Source: Dryococelus australis (taxonomy: Eukaryota; Arthropoda; Insecta; Phasmatodea; Phasmatidae). From it: DNA of 64,000 nt. The position numbers and the translations under genes were made by a program. The first letter of the stretch is position 1, and each line of letters starts with the position of its first letter. The notes below the pieces were generated by a model. It was not told the DNA's origin. It made no database searches and saw nothing but the letters and a program-made list of their open reading frames with translations. The stretch covers positions 138,244,663 through 138,308,662 of the forward strand of contig CM057000.1 of NCBI GenBank assembly GCA_029891345.1, written 5' to 3'. Below, piece by piece: positions 22,715 through 34,700 of the stretch.

Positions 22715-22826
22715 CTTGCCTGTGGTCTTTGAATGCGGAAAATAGACATTCACACGTTGTTGCACAGCTCGTTTTAAAGCAAGAGGCCACAAATTTAAAC
22801 AGCTCTTTGTAAAATATTACAATTAA

Positions 22827-23782
22827 TTTGAAATGTGATGTTTTCATTCTCATTCTCAATCACGTCGAAATGTACCCCAATTATCAATTTCCAATCTATG
22901 GTTATTTAATAAAACATTTCTGTTTCGGTCTCTTTTCTAATATCCCTAGATGTGTGAATATTGAATGTTGTTGAACCCGGTAACTCGAGCGCATAAAAAC
23001 CTTATGTATACATATGGATATTTTCAGAAGAGAGGTGGTGTGGTAACCATGTAATTCGGAGATTTTGCTTTACCCACTTTTCCTTGCATGAATTCGTTTG
23101 CATATTTTAAGAAAGTTAGATAAGTTTTTTTTTTTTTTTTTTTACAAATATAAGAGTTGAAAACATATAGTATATAAACCACATATAAAGGATTTAGTTA
23201 ATCTGTTTCACAGGTTGGAGCAGGTTAAGTAGTCAAAATTGATTATTCTTACCATCCATTAGCTGGAAACTATCTATGTGAGTAGTGCAGTCTAACACTG
23301 TGCATACCGTATAACACTGTGCATACCGTATAATGGTGCAGGAAATACACTAACTCCAGTGCATTCGGAATAAGTTCATGCACGAAATTTTGTCGCTGTA
23401 CACATGAGACGAAATTTTTTTTAATTATTTTGCGAAGAGTTTTGGAGACACATTACGTATCTAGGTCACCTCCTACTGCTTCGAAAACTTACATGCTATT
23501 GGACAGGACGTTACAGTTTCAACCCGCCATCAGTACATAATGAGCAATATAAAAACATATTCTCTCTGTAGGAGAGCATTTTTAAAACGCCATGTTGCCG
23601 GAGAAATCACAACACCAATCAAATTATACCTGTTCTTTCCTGCCCAAAATACACGTTTCCTAGCGATAACATGCGAATATCACATGCACCACTAAACCAG
23701 CACCCAGTATTTGTATTGAAATCTTATTTTCTTCCAGAATTCACAAGCAACAGAATACTAAATCTCCGTATAAGACGCCGAC
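22827..23782. other. AT-rich non-coding stretch
   Basis: Contains a T-run at 23127-23143 and a short direct duplication of CTGTGCATACCGTATAA near 23300-23330. No gene recognised. Confidence 0.45.
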
Positions 23783-23970
23783 CTCCCACGGCGAAAACTC
23801 TTGGTGCACCGCCGGTCTGGGGATCTGAGGTCGAATCCCAGTTAAGGCACGAGTGTTAGTTTAAGTTAGGCCATAAGTTAGTTTGCATGCAGTCCTCTGA
23901 TAAGCCTTTAGATATAACACCTGGGAACGTTAGTAAGCCCTTACCAGTAACGCGTACGAGAAAATAAAAT
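23783..23970 (+). mobile_element. tRNA-derived SINE, family 2, copy 2
   Basis: It matches the copy at 14366-14560 through GCCGCCGGTCTGGGG-like sequence, a degraded B-box (GGTCGAATCCC), GGCCATAAGTTAGTTTGCAT and the CCCTTACCAGT end. The A-box half is degraded. It ends in an A-rich tail. Confidence 0.7.
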
Positions 23971-25490
23971 CGCCTTACAAAAACTTATTTGATAACACAA
24001 TGTTAATAAAATTTAACATATATTATATTTGAAAATATATATATAATATATAATGTCCGTAGGTAAATATGGCTATTTGAAATAATTTTTACTAACCATC
24101 ATTCATATTTCGAATATATATATATATATAATTTCGAGTCACAAAACTCAAAGTGAGATGGTTTAGACATTTTATAAATACATTCCAGCAATTCATTATT
24201 AAAATATACCTAAAACATCTTCTGCCTTATACTTTCATTCGCTTTTTGTATGGTGCACTCGTATGTGATTTGTGTGGGGAAAAATTACGAAGTCAGTGAT
24301 TATATCGCAAACCTTCCCACCTTAAAATATTTTATTTAATGCATCGGTAAATACACCATGATGTTGCCTGGAGACTGTTTGTTCCATACGTTCAGTTTTC
24401 TTAACATTGTGGCATTTATAGTCGATGTCGATGTCAACAAAAATCTCAAATTTAAACATTTTATTTTCATTCGTAAATACACCGTGTGATGGCTCTACAT
24501 TGTGTGAAATGCTGCTTACGTTAAAGTGAGCATATTCAAAATCAACTATTGAGAAATGTCGCTGCCCCTACCTTTACATATTTCAACTGGCGCACTGAGT
24601 GGCATGCGCCCTGTAAAGTTGGTAACAACAGAGGGAAAGTAATTTAGTATCTTAAATTTGAAATAAGTATTATGTAAAGCATTTATGTATACTGGAACTA
24701 TTTCTGTTGCTTTCTGTTTTTTTTTATTTTATTTAAGTAGTAGGGTAAAGCAGATTCCTGGACAAGGCGGTATTCCACCGTCTTGGAATTTCCCGTTTCC
24801 CTACAAAATTTCCGTTTTACCCTCAGAATGGACCCTTTTCACTTATAAATCAGCCATTTTTAATTAAAATTTTCCTTTTGTTTTCCCTCTAAATTTCCGG
24901 TTTTTCCTTCAAAAAAGATCAATGTGTCAGAAGTGCAATGGGAACCCACCCAAATCCAATTTTCGAGTCATTTGAATAAATTTGGTGGATTCCTTACTAC
25001 GTCTAGGCTACATAATGAGGTATCTGAAGAGCCAATAAAATATCATTAATTTAAAAATTATTTTATAAAATTAAATATGCTTTTATACTTAAGAAATTAA
25101 AAGCCATAAGTATTGGGTGTTATATATCACTGGACTTGTCTTTTCAAGGCACATGCGATCATGATTTCAAATCGATTATGTAACCCAATGTAAGTACCAC
25201 CATTTTGCATTTAAGACCCATGCCAAGCCACTCTCGTGAATCAGGCAGCTGACTGACCTTGTCAAATCAATCGTACAACGATCAGACATCTAGGGATCAA
25301 CACATTTATAAACAATTATAATAACTTTATTTACAAATTGAAAATGCCCAAATATAAAAAAAAATACAGTAAAATGTATCGAAAATGTATTTTTAATGCA
25401 AAATCTATTTATAAAATTTTTAATTATGTTAATTTCACACTTTCCCATGACAGCTGGAAACATTAAAAAAAAAAAAATCTAATGGAGGAA
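23971..25490. other. AT-rich non-coding stretch
   Basis: (TA)n runs lie at 24033-24055 and 24115-24132. A MITE terminus fragment (ACGTTAAAGTGAGCATATTC) lies near 24518-24537. No gene recognised. Confidence 0.45.
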
Positions 25491-25492
25491 TG

Positions 25493-25562
25493 GGCACTTG
25501 ATCCCACAACCTCTTTGAAAGCTGTCCCGTAATCTACACACTAATCCATAGAAGTGGCCACG
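25493..25562 (-). other. tRNA-like sequence (possible SINE head)
   Basis: The minus strand shows an A-box-like TATGGATTAGTGTGTAGATT and a B-box-like GGGATCAAGTGCCC about 30 bp later. Stems are imperfect, so a functional tRNA is unlikely. Confidence 0.4.
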
Positions 25563-26400
25563 AAGTGATGCTTAAATGTTGTATAGTAGCCACCAAATGA
25601 AGAGGTTGTCATTCATACATTTACAGAAATTTTTTGTGTATTGAAATTTTTTTATATATTTTTACAATCAGTGCATATATGGCCCAGTTTAAATTCATTT
25701 TATCTGGCAATTTTCAAACTATTAAATGCAAATAATGTATTAAAACCCTTTCATTTTTTTTCAGTTAGGGTCTGAATCATATGTGCCTATGTTCACATTG
25801 ATGGTATTCCTATATTCCTTTTGAAATATTATGTAACAGACGAATTTTTTTTGGCTAGTCAGCTCGTACGCAAGCAAATATGTAGAGGCATATGCGAATT
25901 AAATTTGCGAAATCTTAATAAGCAGGCTTGTGAAATTCAGTTCACAAGTATCATTTATAGTGCCAGAAATGTATGTTTAAGCCCTTTATAACCATGGTTA
26001 TTAGCCTATATATTTGTTTCATATTGATATTTTTGGCTAAAACAGTTTATAAAAGACTGGTTACGATGTAGAGTAAATAATAAAAAGTATTACATTTTTG
26101 TGTTTAAAATTTATTAAAAATATATTATTACAAAAACACTCAAAGAATGAACCCAGCTACTTATATACCAGCTGATGTTGATGTTGCCCCCTGTATTTTT
26201 TCCGGTAATCATGTTACTGTTTATAGGTGTAGGGTATGTCAAATAAAACTCGGCATTATTTATTCGATTTTCAAATTTATTTTATTTTCAATTTTTTTGG
26301 TTGTACCTAAATTTTACGCAGAATACAGCAGAACAATGCAAAAAGTTCTCTCAACTTCATTTCCTGTCTCCTCCCTTGAATTTTAATTACTACACAATGT
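25563..26400. other. AT-rich non-coding stretch
   Basis: No gene or repeat family recognised. Confidence 0.45.
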
Positions 26401-26459
26401 CAGCCTTTGCAAATTATTCTCTGCGTCGTCTGTTTTGTTGACGTAAATAAGGTATATCT

Positions 26460-27344
26460 CAACAATGCATGAGAGATACTCGCATTTTTGAAACTCAGTC
26501 TAATATCCGAGTCCATCAACAAGTTCATTCGGGTCTTCGGGAAAATACAAAAATACATAGTCAGTATTCTCGGCGTCTTCTGCCATCTTCGTGTCACTGG
26601 CTGCAGAAAATGAACGAGCAGTCTGGATGCCTGCGGTCTTCTTCGCGCCACTTGTAGAAGGAAACTCGCTGGTGAAATGTGTGGGAACGTTGAGTAAATC
26701 ATAATTCTTCTCATCAGATACCTCGTCCTCGCTGTCTTTATAGTGATTAACATCAATGCTGTCTTCATGATAATCGTCGCCTCCTGTTCCATCCTCAACA
26801 ATATCGAGTTAATTTATCTTTGTAAGAGTCGCGTGGTCATCGTCAGTTTTTAGAGCGACGACCCGTTTATTTTCAAGTTCGTTGACTTCTCGCGAAAATC
26901 TGGAAGTGCACATTCCACACAAACCGACTTTACTGCACTAATTCCATCTTTAGCATTAACTGTCTCATAATTATCGCCTGACGAATCAGTACCCACCAAT
27001 CTAGCATGGGGTATGGTGATCACTTGCTGGCTTCCAGTAGACGAACCCTTGCAGAACTCGATGTGTTCCTTCAATGTATCGCCTAGCATAAACTGCACGC
27101 GATCATTTTCATAATGTTTCCTCTTGCGAAAAGGACTCATCGTACAGGTGGTTCTCTCATTTCGCCTAGCATAACAGCTTTTGATGAGGATCTTTCCAAA
27201 GTAGCAACATTGTTTTCCATGTAATTTTCCAGCAGTGGGAGAAGGTACATCCATACAGGTAAGCTCTATAGTAGACTTGGTACAATCATTGGCTTGCATC
27301 ATATTCATGAAAAAAAAAAGAATTTTCTTGCATCCATTCAACCA
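26460..27344 (-). pseudogene. Decayed protein-coding sequence, product not recognised
   Basis: On the minus strand 27341 down to 26850 is an open frame of about 163 codons with no ATG at its start (TTG is the first possible start), the longest open stretch in the window that is not repetitive. It is cysteine- and lysine-rich (for example GKQCCYFGKILIKSCY). Shifting frame near 26.9 kb gives CGMCTSRFSREVNELENKRV, a possible Cys pair followed by a helix. That frame continues past one stop into acidic, low-complexity sequence (DYHEDSIDVNHYKDSEDEVS) as far as about 26500. Zinc-binding segments followed by an acidic linker would fit a zinc-finger protein or a transposon protein, but I cannot name the family. 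At least one frameshift and one stop argue for a pseudogene or for separate exons misread as one. Confidence 0.4.
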
Positions 27345-27500
27345 GACATTTGATCTATTCCCTCGATCTCATTACCCTGCAGTTACATATTCGACAGTTT
27401 ATTCCAAACAAGTTCTTTCCTCAGCTTTAAATCATGGTCACACTTAAACTTAAAGCAGGCAACTGACTCCTGCCAGACCAACCCTTAACAAGACTGATTC

Positions 27501-27523
27501 CACACACACACACACACACACAC
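27501..27523. repeat. (CA)n microsatellite
   Basis: About 11 CA units. Confidence 0.9.
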
Positions 27524-28824
27524 CACATGCACCACAATTAGCCCCACAATCTCAATATTATGTGGAAGATGTGAATTGGCAATTTATAGCGAAGTTGTGG
27601 TAACTTGCCACATCTACAGCATAGAATTAAATACCTTGAGTAAATCAGTATACACTAATGCTACCATGTACACTTGTTCATGCGCATTATTTTCAAGAAG
27701 AGGGAAATTGCGAGTTACATTTGTAACAAAGTCATTTTGTGGGTGTGGGTAAGTAGATTGTATTACTTTTGTTGACAAATAGACACGGATTTATTCAAAT
27801 AATCGGAGAAAAGTTACTTAAATTGCATCAAGATTTTGCAAGATACTTTGGAAACAATAGAGTTCAAGTCACTTCTCACTTGAAGGAAATAAATGGTAGT
27901 CTTCATACGGCCTCTTGTTATAAATATAAAATAACCCAGGCAGTTTACTGCATGCTAACAGTAAGTTAGCGCCCTTGTTGCTCAAAAAAAAAAAAGTTTG
28001 GCACCAGCAATACTATCGCGTCCAGTTAATACACACAAATTTGAGTTATGTTCCTAATTAGGTTTACTGTGTTTGCCGTTTTAGAGTTTCCAGTTATTTT
28101 ACAGGCCGCAATAGGATAGAGTAATTAAGTTTTAGTTTTAGGAAAAATGGCTTTTAAAACTCAGTGAGTAGTTCCAAAGACGTAAAATGTAATGCCGCGA
28201 TATTAAATTTTATTTTAATTTGTATGTATTAAAATTTTATTATAAATTAGTTTTATTATTTTTATGTTTATATTAGTTTATTACGCATACATTTTGAAAT
28301 ATTGTGTATTAACATTAATGTACTGAATTCTTTTTGTATATTGAATAATATATTAATATCTTATTTTAATAATTAGTCACACACACAACCGATGCAATCT
28401 AAGGTTCATCTCCACAGTGCAGTTATTCATCCACAATACAATAAGTATTACTACAATACTATACTAACAAACATATATACTCTGCTCTACAACCTATGAA
28501 AACTATAAGTTTGTTTGGTTACCAAGTAATTCCATAATGACTAGCTAGTGTGGCATTGAAACAATTATATTTTGACACGAGGATTCACTAATGCGGAAAA
28601 AGGTTTTTTTAATGGACCTTACAAAATATAAACAAAAATGAAATGTGAGTTCTTTAATGATATGCGTTTTCATTTCTCGAAGAAAAAAATGACGTGTTCG
28701 CATAACCGTATTTATGGCCTCTCTTTGAGGTTGTTATTGTATTCAGCTGGAGCTCTTATTAATACTCCCATTGCCCTTGGCAGTTAATGGACTCGACCAA
28801 CCACGAGAGGTGGGAAAGCCCGAT
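27524..28824. other. AT-rich non-coding stretch
   Basis: No gene or repeat family recognised. 28200-28400 is extremely AT-rich. Confidence 0.45.
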
Positions 28825-28909
28825 CATGTCCGAGTGATCACAGTTTGCCGCAGTCGAAACATACAGGGCTCACGTATTAGAGGACAAGAACTCGATTCCC
28901 GGCCATGCC
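28825..28909 (+). other. tRNA-like sequence (class II type)
   Basis: ATGTCCGAGTGATCACAG resembles the A-box region of serine/leucine tRNAs, and GAACTCGATTCCCGG fits a B-box about 55 bp later. Stems are imperfect. It may be a tRNA-derived retroposon head. Confidence 0.4.
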
Positions 28910-29389
28910 ATTTTGATTTCCGCTTTTCCATTTCTCTCTAAAATCACTTCAGGCGACTGCTCGTATAATTTCTTGCCAGCAGCCATGGTTTTTTTTATGT
29001 AATGATCTTATATGCATGAGTTAATTTTTTCCCCTCTGTAATGAAACTGCTGTCGATCAAGGCACAAACTATCAATGCCATCTGAATGCCGAACATTGCC
29101 GAGACATCCCGAGCAACAAAGCCTCCACCTACTGTTTCCCTGTTTACAATACAAAGTGCGGAAACAGAATTTTGCATTAATTAATCGAAAACGTAATGTT
29201 AAAATTTAAAATATTAATAACTGGCGTTAAACTGCAGCGCAGAAAATAACTTTACTGGCGTATTTATATATGAAAGTAAACTAATATTACCGCAATGTTA
29301 TAAACACATTAACACCACTTGAAACAATATACTATGTGCTTTATTGTATTTTGTCTTGGTAATCATCGGCGTAACCATTTAAGATACGT
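28910..29389. other. Non-coding stretch
   Basis: No gene recognised. A 60-codon minus-strand frame at 28995-29177 shows no known domain. Confidence 0.4.
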
Positions 29390-29392
29390 TAC

Positions 29393-29440
<48 letters not shown>
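29390..29440. repeat. (TA)n(TG)n microsatellite
   Basis: A compound TA then TG run. Confidence 0.93.
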
Positions 29441-29442
<2 letters not shown>

Positions 29443-29559
29443 TTAAGTTACAGAATAAATAAATTACTAACTAACATTTTTTAAAAATAAAATACTGCGT
29501 TACTACCTTAAAGTGTTTGATGGACGAAAGTAGTTTTTTTTTTCCCTCGAAAGTCACGT

Positions 29560-29985
29560 GCTTTGAAAAACACAGTAAAGAAGTTTATTCGTAGTCAGCC
29601 CCTTGCCTGCACCGAGGACATTTATGCGAAAACTTCGTCATTCAATTTTCCCGGAATGACTTTTGACGAAAATATTATTGCGGTTTGCATAAGCTTTCGT
29701 GGGGTATGGGCGCCGACAACGAGAGAAAAATGTAAATCGCGCGCGGGGATACATCTGAATATTTTTACATTTATGAGAGGGACGGACGGCTGCGGCAGAG
29801 CTGCGGCTAGCGAGCCTTATCAGCATGCATACGGGGCGGCCGGGTAAGTCGCGAGCTTGTAAACTGCTAATCTTGTAAAGCGAGCAGCTAATTTGTCGAG
29901 AAGTCTCCTCACTCGACTTGAGCGGGGAGTTTGTTGACTTGAGAGGTGAGTTTGTTGCATCGCGTAAAGTGTTGCCGATATCGCA
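29560..29985. other. GC-richer island
   Basis: GC-richer than its flanks, with a small direct duplication (GAGTTTGTTGACTTGAG / GTGAGTTTGTTGCAT) near 29926-29958. A 94-codon plus frame and a longer minus frame overlap here without a recognisable domain. Promoter-like or regulatory identity is possible but unsupported. Confidence 0.3.
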
Positions 29986-30008
29986 GCTGTACGCTGAACA
30001 GAAAACCG

Positions 30009-30885
30009 AACAAAATATTTGTTTGTATAGGGCCAAATGTAAATTTAGTTGCCCTAAAATTACACTCAACTTCACTAGTCAATCTTATTAACTTCGACTC
30101 TCTGCATCACCACAATACTAGTAATAAAAGTTCCTGACAAGTTCCTCGATTTTCCAAGTCCATTTATCGAAAATCTTTCACAAGCAAATTTTGGATTGAC
30201 CTGCCGGGAGATTTGAGAACCACCTCGATGGACTCGTTCAGTGTGAAGTATAAGTTTTCTGTTTCGGAGCCAGCTAAAGTAGACCTGTCGGACGTAAGTT
30301 TTATTTTTGTCGGCATAGATTAGGATTAAATTATAGTTAAATTAAAATTGAATATAAATAATTAATGTTAAAATGAAAGTTATAGGATAGGCTTCCGCCT
30401 ATGTGTAGTACTTATATTATAAAAAAAAAGATTGTATAACATATCTGGGATATATGAAGTTGTAAAAAGTACCAATTGTAAACCAGCCTTGGGATGAATT
30501 TCGTCTCGAATAAATAAATAAAAACAAAATTTGAAAAGCAACACAATTGCTTTTGTTCGTCTAACAAAATATATGTTTGAATAAACAAAATCTCTGTGCT
30601 GGACCAAACGAAATTCGACTGTCAACTAAGTATTTTGTTGAATCAGCTGTATATATTTGTTTGGCCACTCATTTGACTGCCTTCGTTCGAAAATACAACT
30701 CGAGAGTTTGCTTGTATTTTTTTTGTGGCAATTAGGATAGTAACAGTGTTTGTTAGTGCATCTATTGACGATTAACAATCGTATAAACACATTAATAAAA
30801 CGTAACAAAATTCTGGCAAGTGAAGCTGTAAAACTTTAAATATTTATTTTCACACGTTGCCCAGTGTTTGCAGTATATCTATTGG
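30009..30885 (+). mobile_element. Dispersed repeat family C, copy 1, split by a LINE
   Basis: 30009-30056 (CAAAATATTTGTTTGTATAG, then GGCCAA and AGTTGCCCTA) and 30521-30885 (ACAAAATTTGAAAAGCAAC, TATTTGTTTGGCCACTC, CAGTATATCTATT) match consecutive parts of the copy at 61375-62099. The intervening ~460 bp is foreign and carries a LINE tail. The right third of the element, with its tRNA-like part and terminus, is missing here. Confidence 0.8.
30141..30520 (+). pseudogene. 5'-truncated non-LTR retrotransposon 3' end
   Basis: The frame from 30141 to the stop at 30321-30323 reads SKSIYRKSFTSKFWIDLPGD followed by LRTTSMDSFS, the C-terminal tail typical of LINE reverse transcriptases (FW-x-x-LP-x-x-LR). 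A ~200-bp non-coding tail follows, ending CTCGAATAAATAAATAAA, a short A-rich repeat tail of the kind that ends many insect LINEs. All upstream domains are absent. It sits inside repeat family C and is therefore younger than that copy. This LINE differs from the one at 4.4-4.9 kb. Confidence 0.72.
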
Positions 30886-31270
30886 TCAATACACCATTCA
30901 TTAATATAACATTTCTAAACCAGAAATCCTATTTTAATCAATATGTTTTGTAAATCTGTGAATGTTACATAAACTTGAGTATTACAATATTAGAATTAAG
31001 TTAATTTTCTAACGTTTTGTTTTTGAGTGTGACATTTTTATTTCAGTTAATGGTAATGAAATCAGTATAAGTAAAAAACCTAATATTATAACCCCCCCCC
31101 CCCAAACGCCCCTTTTTTTAACTTTACGATATTTTGATGAGGAGAACTTTAATAGGACAAATATGCAACAATTTTTGTGCCTTGATTCTGACATGTGCAT
31201 GTTTTATAAGGCGGGCAATATTAAAATTACATATCCTTTTTTCTTTTCTTTAATACAGATATAACCTGTC
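30886..31270. other. AT-rich non-coding stretch
   Basis: Contains a C-run at 31092-31102. No gene recognised. Confidence 0.4.
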
Positions 31271-31670
31271 TGCGAGTTTGAAAAACAGAATTTTACTTTC
31301 CCGGTCTCCGAGTGCGTCATTCTTCATTGTCTTTCCCGTTTCCGTTGACTGCTTGAGATTTCCAATTACGTTCTACTGCCGCGGTTGTTTTTGCTCCTTG
31401 TTCGCCGATGGTTTGGGCGAAGGGATGGGAGATTTCGGGTGGGGGATGGAGAGGTGGTAGCAGGGTGGAGACTAAGGGGCAGTGAGTGGGTGTTCCGGCT
31501 GGGAGTAACGGGAAGGCGGCCTGGAAAGTGGAACTCCATGGCTTCTACCCGGGAATTAATTGAATAACTGACTCAGTCAGGCGATTAGCGAACTATTCTG
31601 GGTTCTCGTTTTCTCTTTGACTTACTCGTAGTATCCCCCCCCCCCCAACCCCCAGTTACTTTCTCAGCAC
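31271..31670. other. GC-richer island
   Basis: GC-richer and apparently single copy, with GGGAATTAATTGAATAACTG near 31550 and a C-run at 31636-31646. Short open frames have no domain. A candidate for unannotated regulatory DNA only. Confidence 0.28.
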
Positions 31671-31826
31671 CAGCTAATTTTCGCCTCACCACACTCAAAT
31701 AATGTACTTTACTGATTTGTAGACTACCTTATGGAGGAAAGAGGTTCTTATTTGGTTACTTTCGTGTTTCTGTGTGTTCATAAGCACAACTGAAAACAAG
31801 CACGCCAATTTTCACCAAACTCTGTA

Positions 31827-32068
31827 TATAGGCTGTTCTCAGTTAAGTGAGCACTTTCGAGGCCCTAGTCACTTTTTTTCCTTTCAGCCATTTTTAATTA
31901 TTTAACTACTTTTTAAAGAAAATATTGCAGTGTAGGTAATAAATAGAGTGTGTATTTTCCACAGCACTCGGAAGTTAATGTCTAAGGCTAAAATAAAATA
32001 TATTTAATGACTATTATTCCGAATGACAGGGCTTTAAAAATTGCTCATTCTGCCTTGAATAGCCTATA
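31827..32068 (+). mobile_element. MITE, short size class, copy D
   Basis: The left end TATAGGCTGTTCTCAGTTAA and right end TTGCTCATTCTGCCTTGAAT (then AGCCTATA) are inverted. The core carries GCACTCGGAAGTTAATGTCT as in copies A and B. The termini are more diverged. Confidence 0.83.
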
Positions 32069-34441
32069 CGTGTGTACTGCATCAGGATGCCAATTCACAA
32101 CTGTCCCGCAAATTTATTTTCAAAATGTCGTTTATTATAATACTTGTGTGCTCTATCATATCCCAAGAATCATACAACCGACATAAACTCAAATAAATAT
32201 GTAGATAATTCCAAATGTTAGGATTCATACGAAGCATCATATAATTTGGAATTATAGAAAATTATGAAATCTTAATATATTATTTTATATTACGAAGATT
32301 ATTTAACCAATTTACTCTAATTTGGTCCACAAGAAATTCTATGCTTCGTCACAATGGAAATTGATTATTATTTTCATTGACAACGACCTAGTATTTTAGA
32401 ATGCCGACTAACACCAATTTTAGATCAGAATGCCATGCCCACAGGACCATCTGATCAATTTAAACTACACCTGGTTTGCTAACTGTACCTGTTGGGAAAA
32501 TGAAAAGTTAATTACTAGCCTTAATAGCCTCTGTTGTCCACCATTTTGCATGACAACGACGCCTAGAAATTAAAAACGTTTGACATCTTTCCTCAAGAAT
32601 GAGTGAATCCATTGTTGCCAAATTTAGCATACGCGTTACCCTATCCCTAAACTAACTTCATAGATTAGAATAATATTTTTAAAACATTTATTTGTGCGGT
32701 ATTCGTGCGGCTACGAGCCGAAACTCGATCAACGTGGACATCCTTCTTCAGAAATGCAAGTGTTCTTAAATATAGAAATAAGTTCTGTAGTATATTTAGT
32801 TCATTTTTCACATAATTTGTTTTCACCACACGTCGCTCGAACAATAATTTTCCATGGCGGACGGGAGAAGTCGTTCTTGCGTGAGGAAACGAGGCAAGGC
32901 GGAGAGACAAAACGCGTAATTATTAGTGCACGTGTCTCAAATTTGGAATTCAAATTCGCATGCTAGTATTTATTCGCTTTTACTATAAAAATACGCTAAT
33001 TTATACTTTCATGGCATGCGATATCTAAAGGTGTTACTTGAAATTCAAATTCACTTCACATTAACTAAGTGCCCTTCATATTTCGCTACCCTTACACTAC
33101 ATTTTTTTGCTATGCAGTTAAATTGTTTTAACCGTTGGCATTATTCTTGTAGTATTATATATATATATATATATATATATATCAGGTGGGATTAAATAAC
33201 GCCAACTCTGGCTTGGTGAGATGATCTATCTTCTGTGTGCACAAAATATGCTACCAAGTAATACAGTCAAATATTAAGACTGCTTTTAGTGAAATATAGG
33301 TTGATTTGTTATATCGGCATCTTCTTGTCGTTGTGCAGTATGAGCCTTAGCCAGGGGGTTAGAAGATAAGATAAACAAGACTTTTCAGAGAGAGAACAAT
33401 TAATAACACTAAGGGCCAAGACATCAAAAATCAATGTTTTTGTTGTACACATAACATTTACTAAAGCGAAAAAAAAAAACGCTATCGTTAGTAGGCTATT
33501 AATTTCTCCGCCCTCCCCATTCCTCGATTGGGCTCATTTTGGCAGAAAAGGGAGCCAAATCACTGACAGTCAGTGAAGTCGCTCCACTTCAAATTATTTG
33601 CAACATACTGATTATCACGACGGCTGAACTTCACTGATTTAAAGTCTCGCTTTGTGGCGTTGTAATGTGATGGATACACGTGAAGAGACTGAGACTACTG
33701 CAAGAAAATCTATGCGATTTTGTTGTCTCTTGTGTGCCCCCGTATTCAGCCATTGAACTAGACAATGGGTATGCAGTCCGTTATACACACGTGAAAATTT
33801 TCTGAAAGTGAAACAAATTGGACTAAATTTAACATTTTACTTATAATCTACCTTTTTGATGCTCGCTGGTGTTGTTGCCCGGCACGGAAGTAAAAATTAA
33901 ACTTTCCACGGCACTCACTAAAGAAGAATGTCGTGCATAAGGTGTCTGGATAAACAAGTTACACTATGGCGGCCGTAGTTTCCATTCCTGCTGTCGGCGG
34001 AGCCGAGCGCTGGGATCGCTTTCCCTTCATGGCAGGGGTGCGTTCGTCATATGTGCAGAAGGTCGGCGCGCCGTTCAAACGGCCGTGTTTGTGTGACGCA
34101 GTGTCGTCCTTATTCGGACATGTTGAGAGATAAGAACTTTCATTTGCCGATCATTACTCATACCACTCTAGGGTATTGCATATTAAATTTTGATATCTCC
34201 CTCTACCAAGTATAACGATTGTAGTTCCTAATATAGTAATACTTAATTCTATTGGCCCCTGTATTTTCAGAGTGAAATAATGATTTTTCATTGGGGTTTG
34301 GAATTTATTCATCCTCTAGGAATTAATTGAAATGTAACAGCTTTGTCTTTCTGCTCGTTCGGGGTCAGACGATTTCGGCCTCGAGGGAGCATCATCACAT
34401 CAGAAGTTATGTAATTTATCACGATACTTTCTATCTCTTGA
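32069..34441. other. Non-coding stretch with an AT microsatellite and a GC-rich patch
   Basis: An (AT)n run lies at 33157-33182. At 33965-34120 there is a short GC-rich patch beginning CACTATGGCGGCCGTAG whose open frame (about 55 codons) has no domain I recognise. The rest is AT-rich with no gene. Confidence 0.4.
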
Positions 34442-34700
34442 TAGGTTCTTCAGGCAGTAGGTCATGATGTCACTTTGATGCAAGGCTAGATGCCCTAACA
34501 TGAGCTCAAACCTTTAAAATCAAATTTGGTTGCATATAGTACTTTTGATGATACTCAAAGAAAATATATTTGCATTTTTCTCCTCGAAAGTTGAGGCTTT
34601 CTAATTGCGAGTAGTTTCGTTGGTCAGTGGACGAGGAGTGAAAAATGCTAAATCTAAGTTTGCTAAGTATGTAATTCAATGGCAGGTAAGTCAAACTCAG
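34442..34700 (+). repeat. Direct repeat flanking the LTR-retrotransposon relic, left copy
   Basis: It matches 36990-37257 in the same orientation. Landmarks are AGTAGGTCAT, CGCCCTAACATG-like sequence, GCATATAGTACTTTTGATGA, TCTCCTCGAAAGTT, GGTCAGTGGACGAGG and GTATGTAATTCAATGGCAGG. It may be a degraded LTR. However, the right margin overlaps the first codons of the protease frame, which is not expected of an LTR, so an internal duplication is equally possible. Confidence 0.7.

Larger units (their letters stand above)
20638..22826 (+). pseudogene. Decayed DDE transposase gene (mariner/IS630-like, insect DUF4817-associated type)
   Basis: The gene starts at an ATG giving MEHYTWDQ, the usual N-terminus of this insect transposase group. 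Then come NPSMSSRRVAKQFSVGHIDV (a helix-turn-helix-like segment, 20.95-21.02 kb), VLFADEESFTGDAIADLHNQ (21.47-21.54 kb, first catalytic Asp region), TFAVNMWADIVGDNLIGPY (21.82-21.88 kb), LPELLEDVPLDFQK (21.94-21.98 kb), EYDGATLQFSRDVREHL (22.26-22.32 kb, second Asp region) and TPFDYFV-stop-GPLKSL (22.38-22.41 kb). The end is weakly recognisable at 22.76-22.83 kb. The order is that of one gene, broken by a 157-bp triplication, a MITE (21573-21810), a SINE (21975-22237), a second MITE (22476-22714) and several stops and frame changes. It cannot encode a working enzyme. The family name comes from memory of conserved motifs, not from a search. Confidence 0.8.

Noticed and set aside
24740..24925. 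Diverged copy of the foldback arm (TTCCCGTTTCCC/AAAATTTCC motifs)
   Set aside because: The similarity is limited to pyrimidine-rich motifs without a convincing ordered match.
33965..34120. Short exon starting ATGGCGGCCGTAG
   Set aside because: The frame ends after about 55 codons, matches no family I know and has no supporting splice or downstream coding signal.
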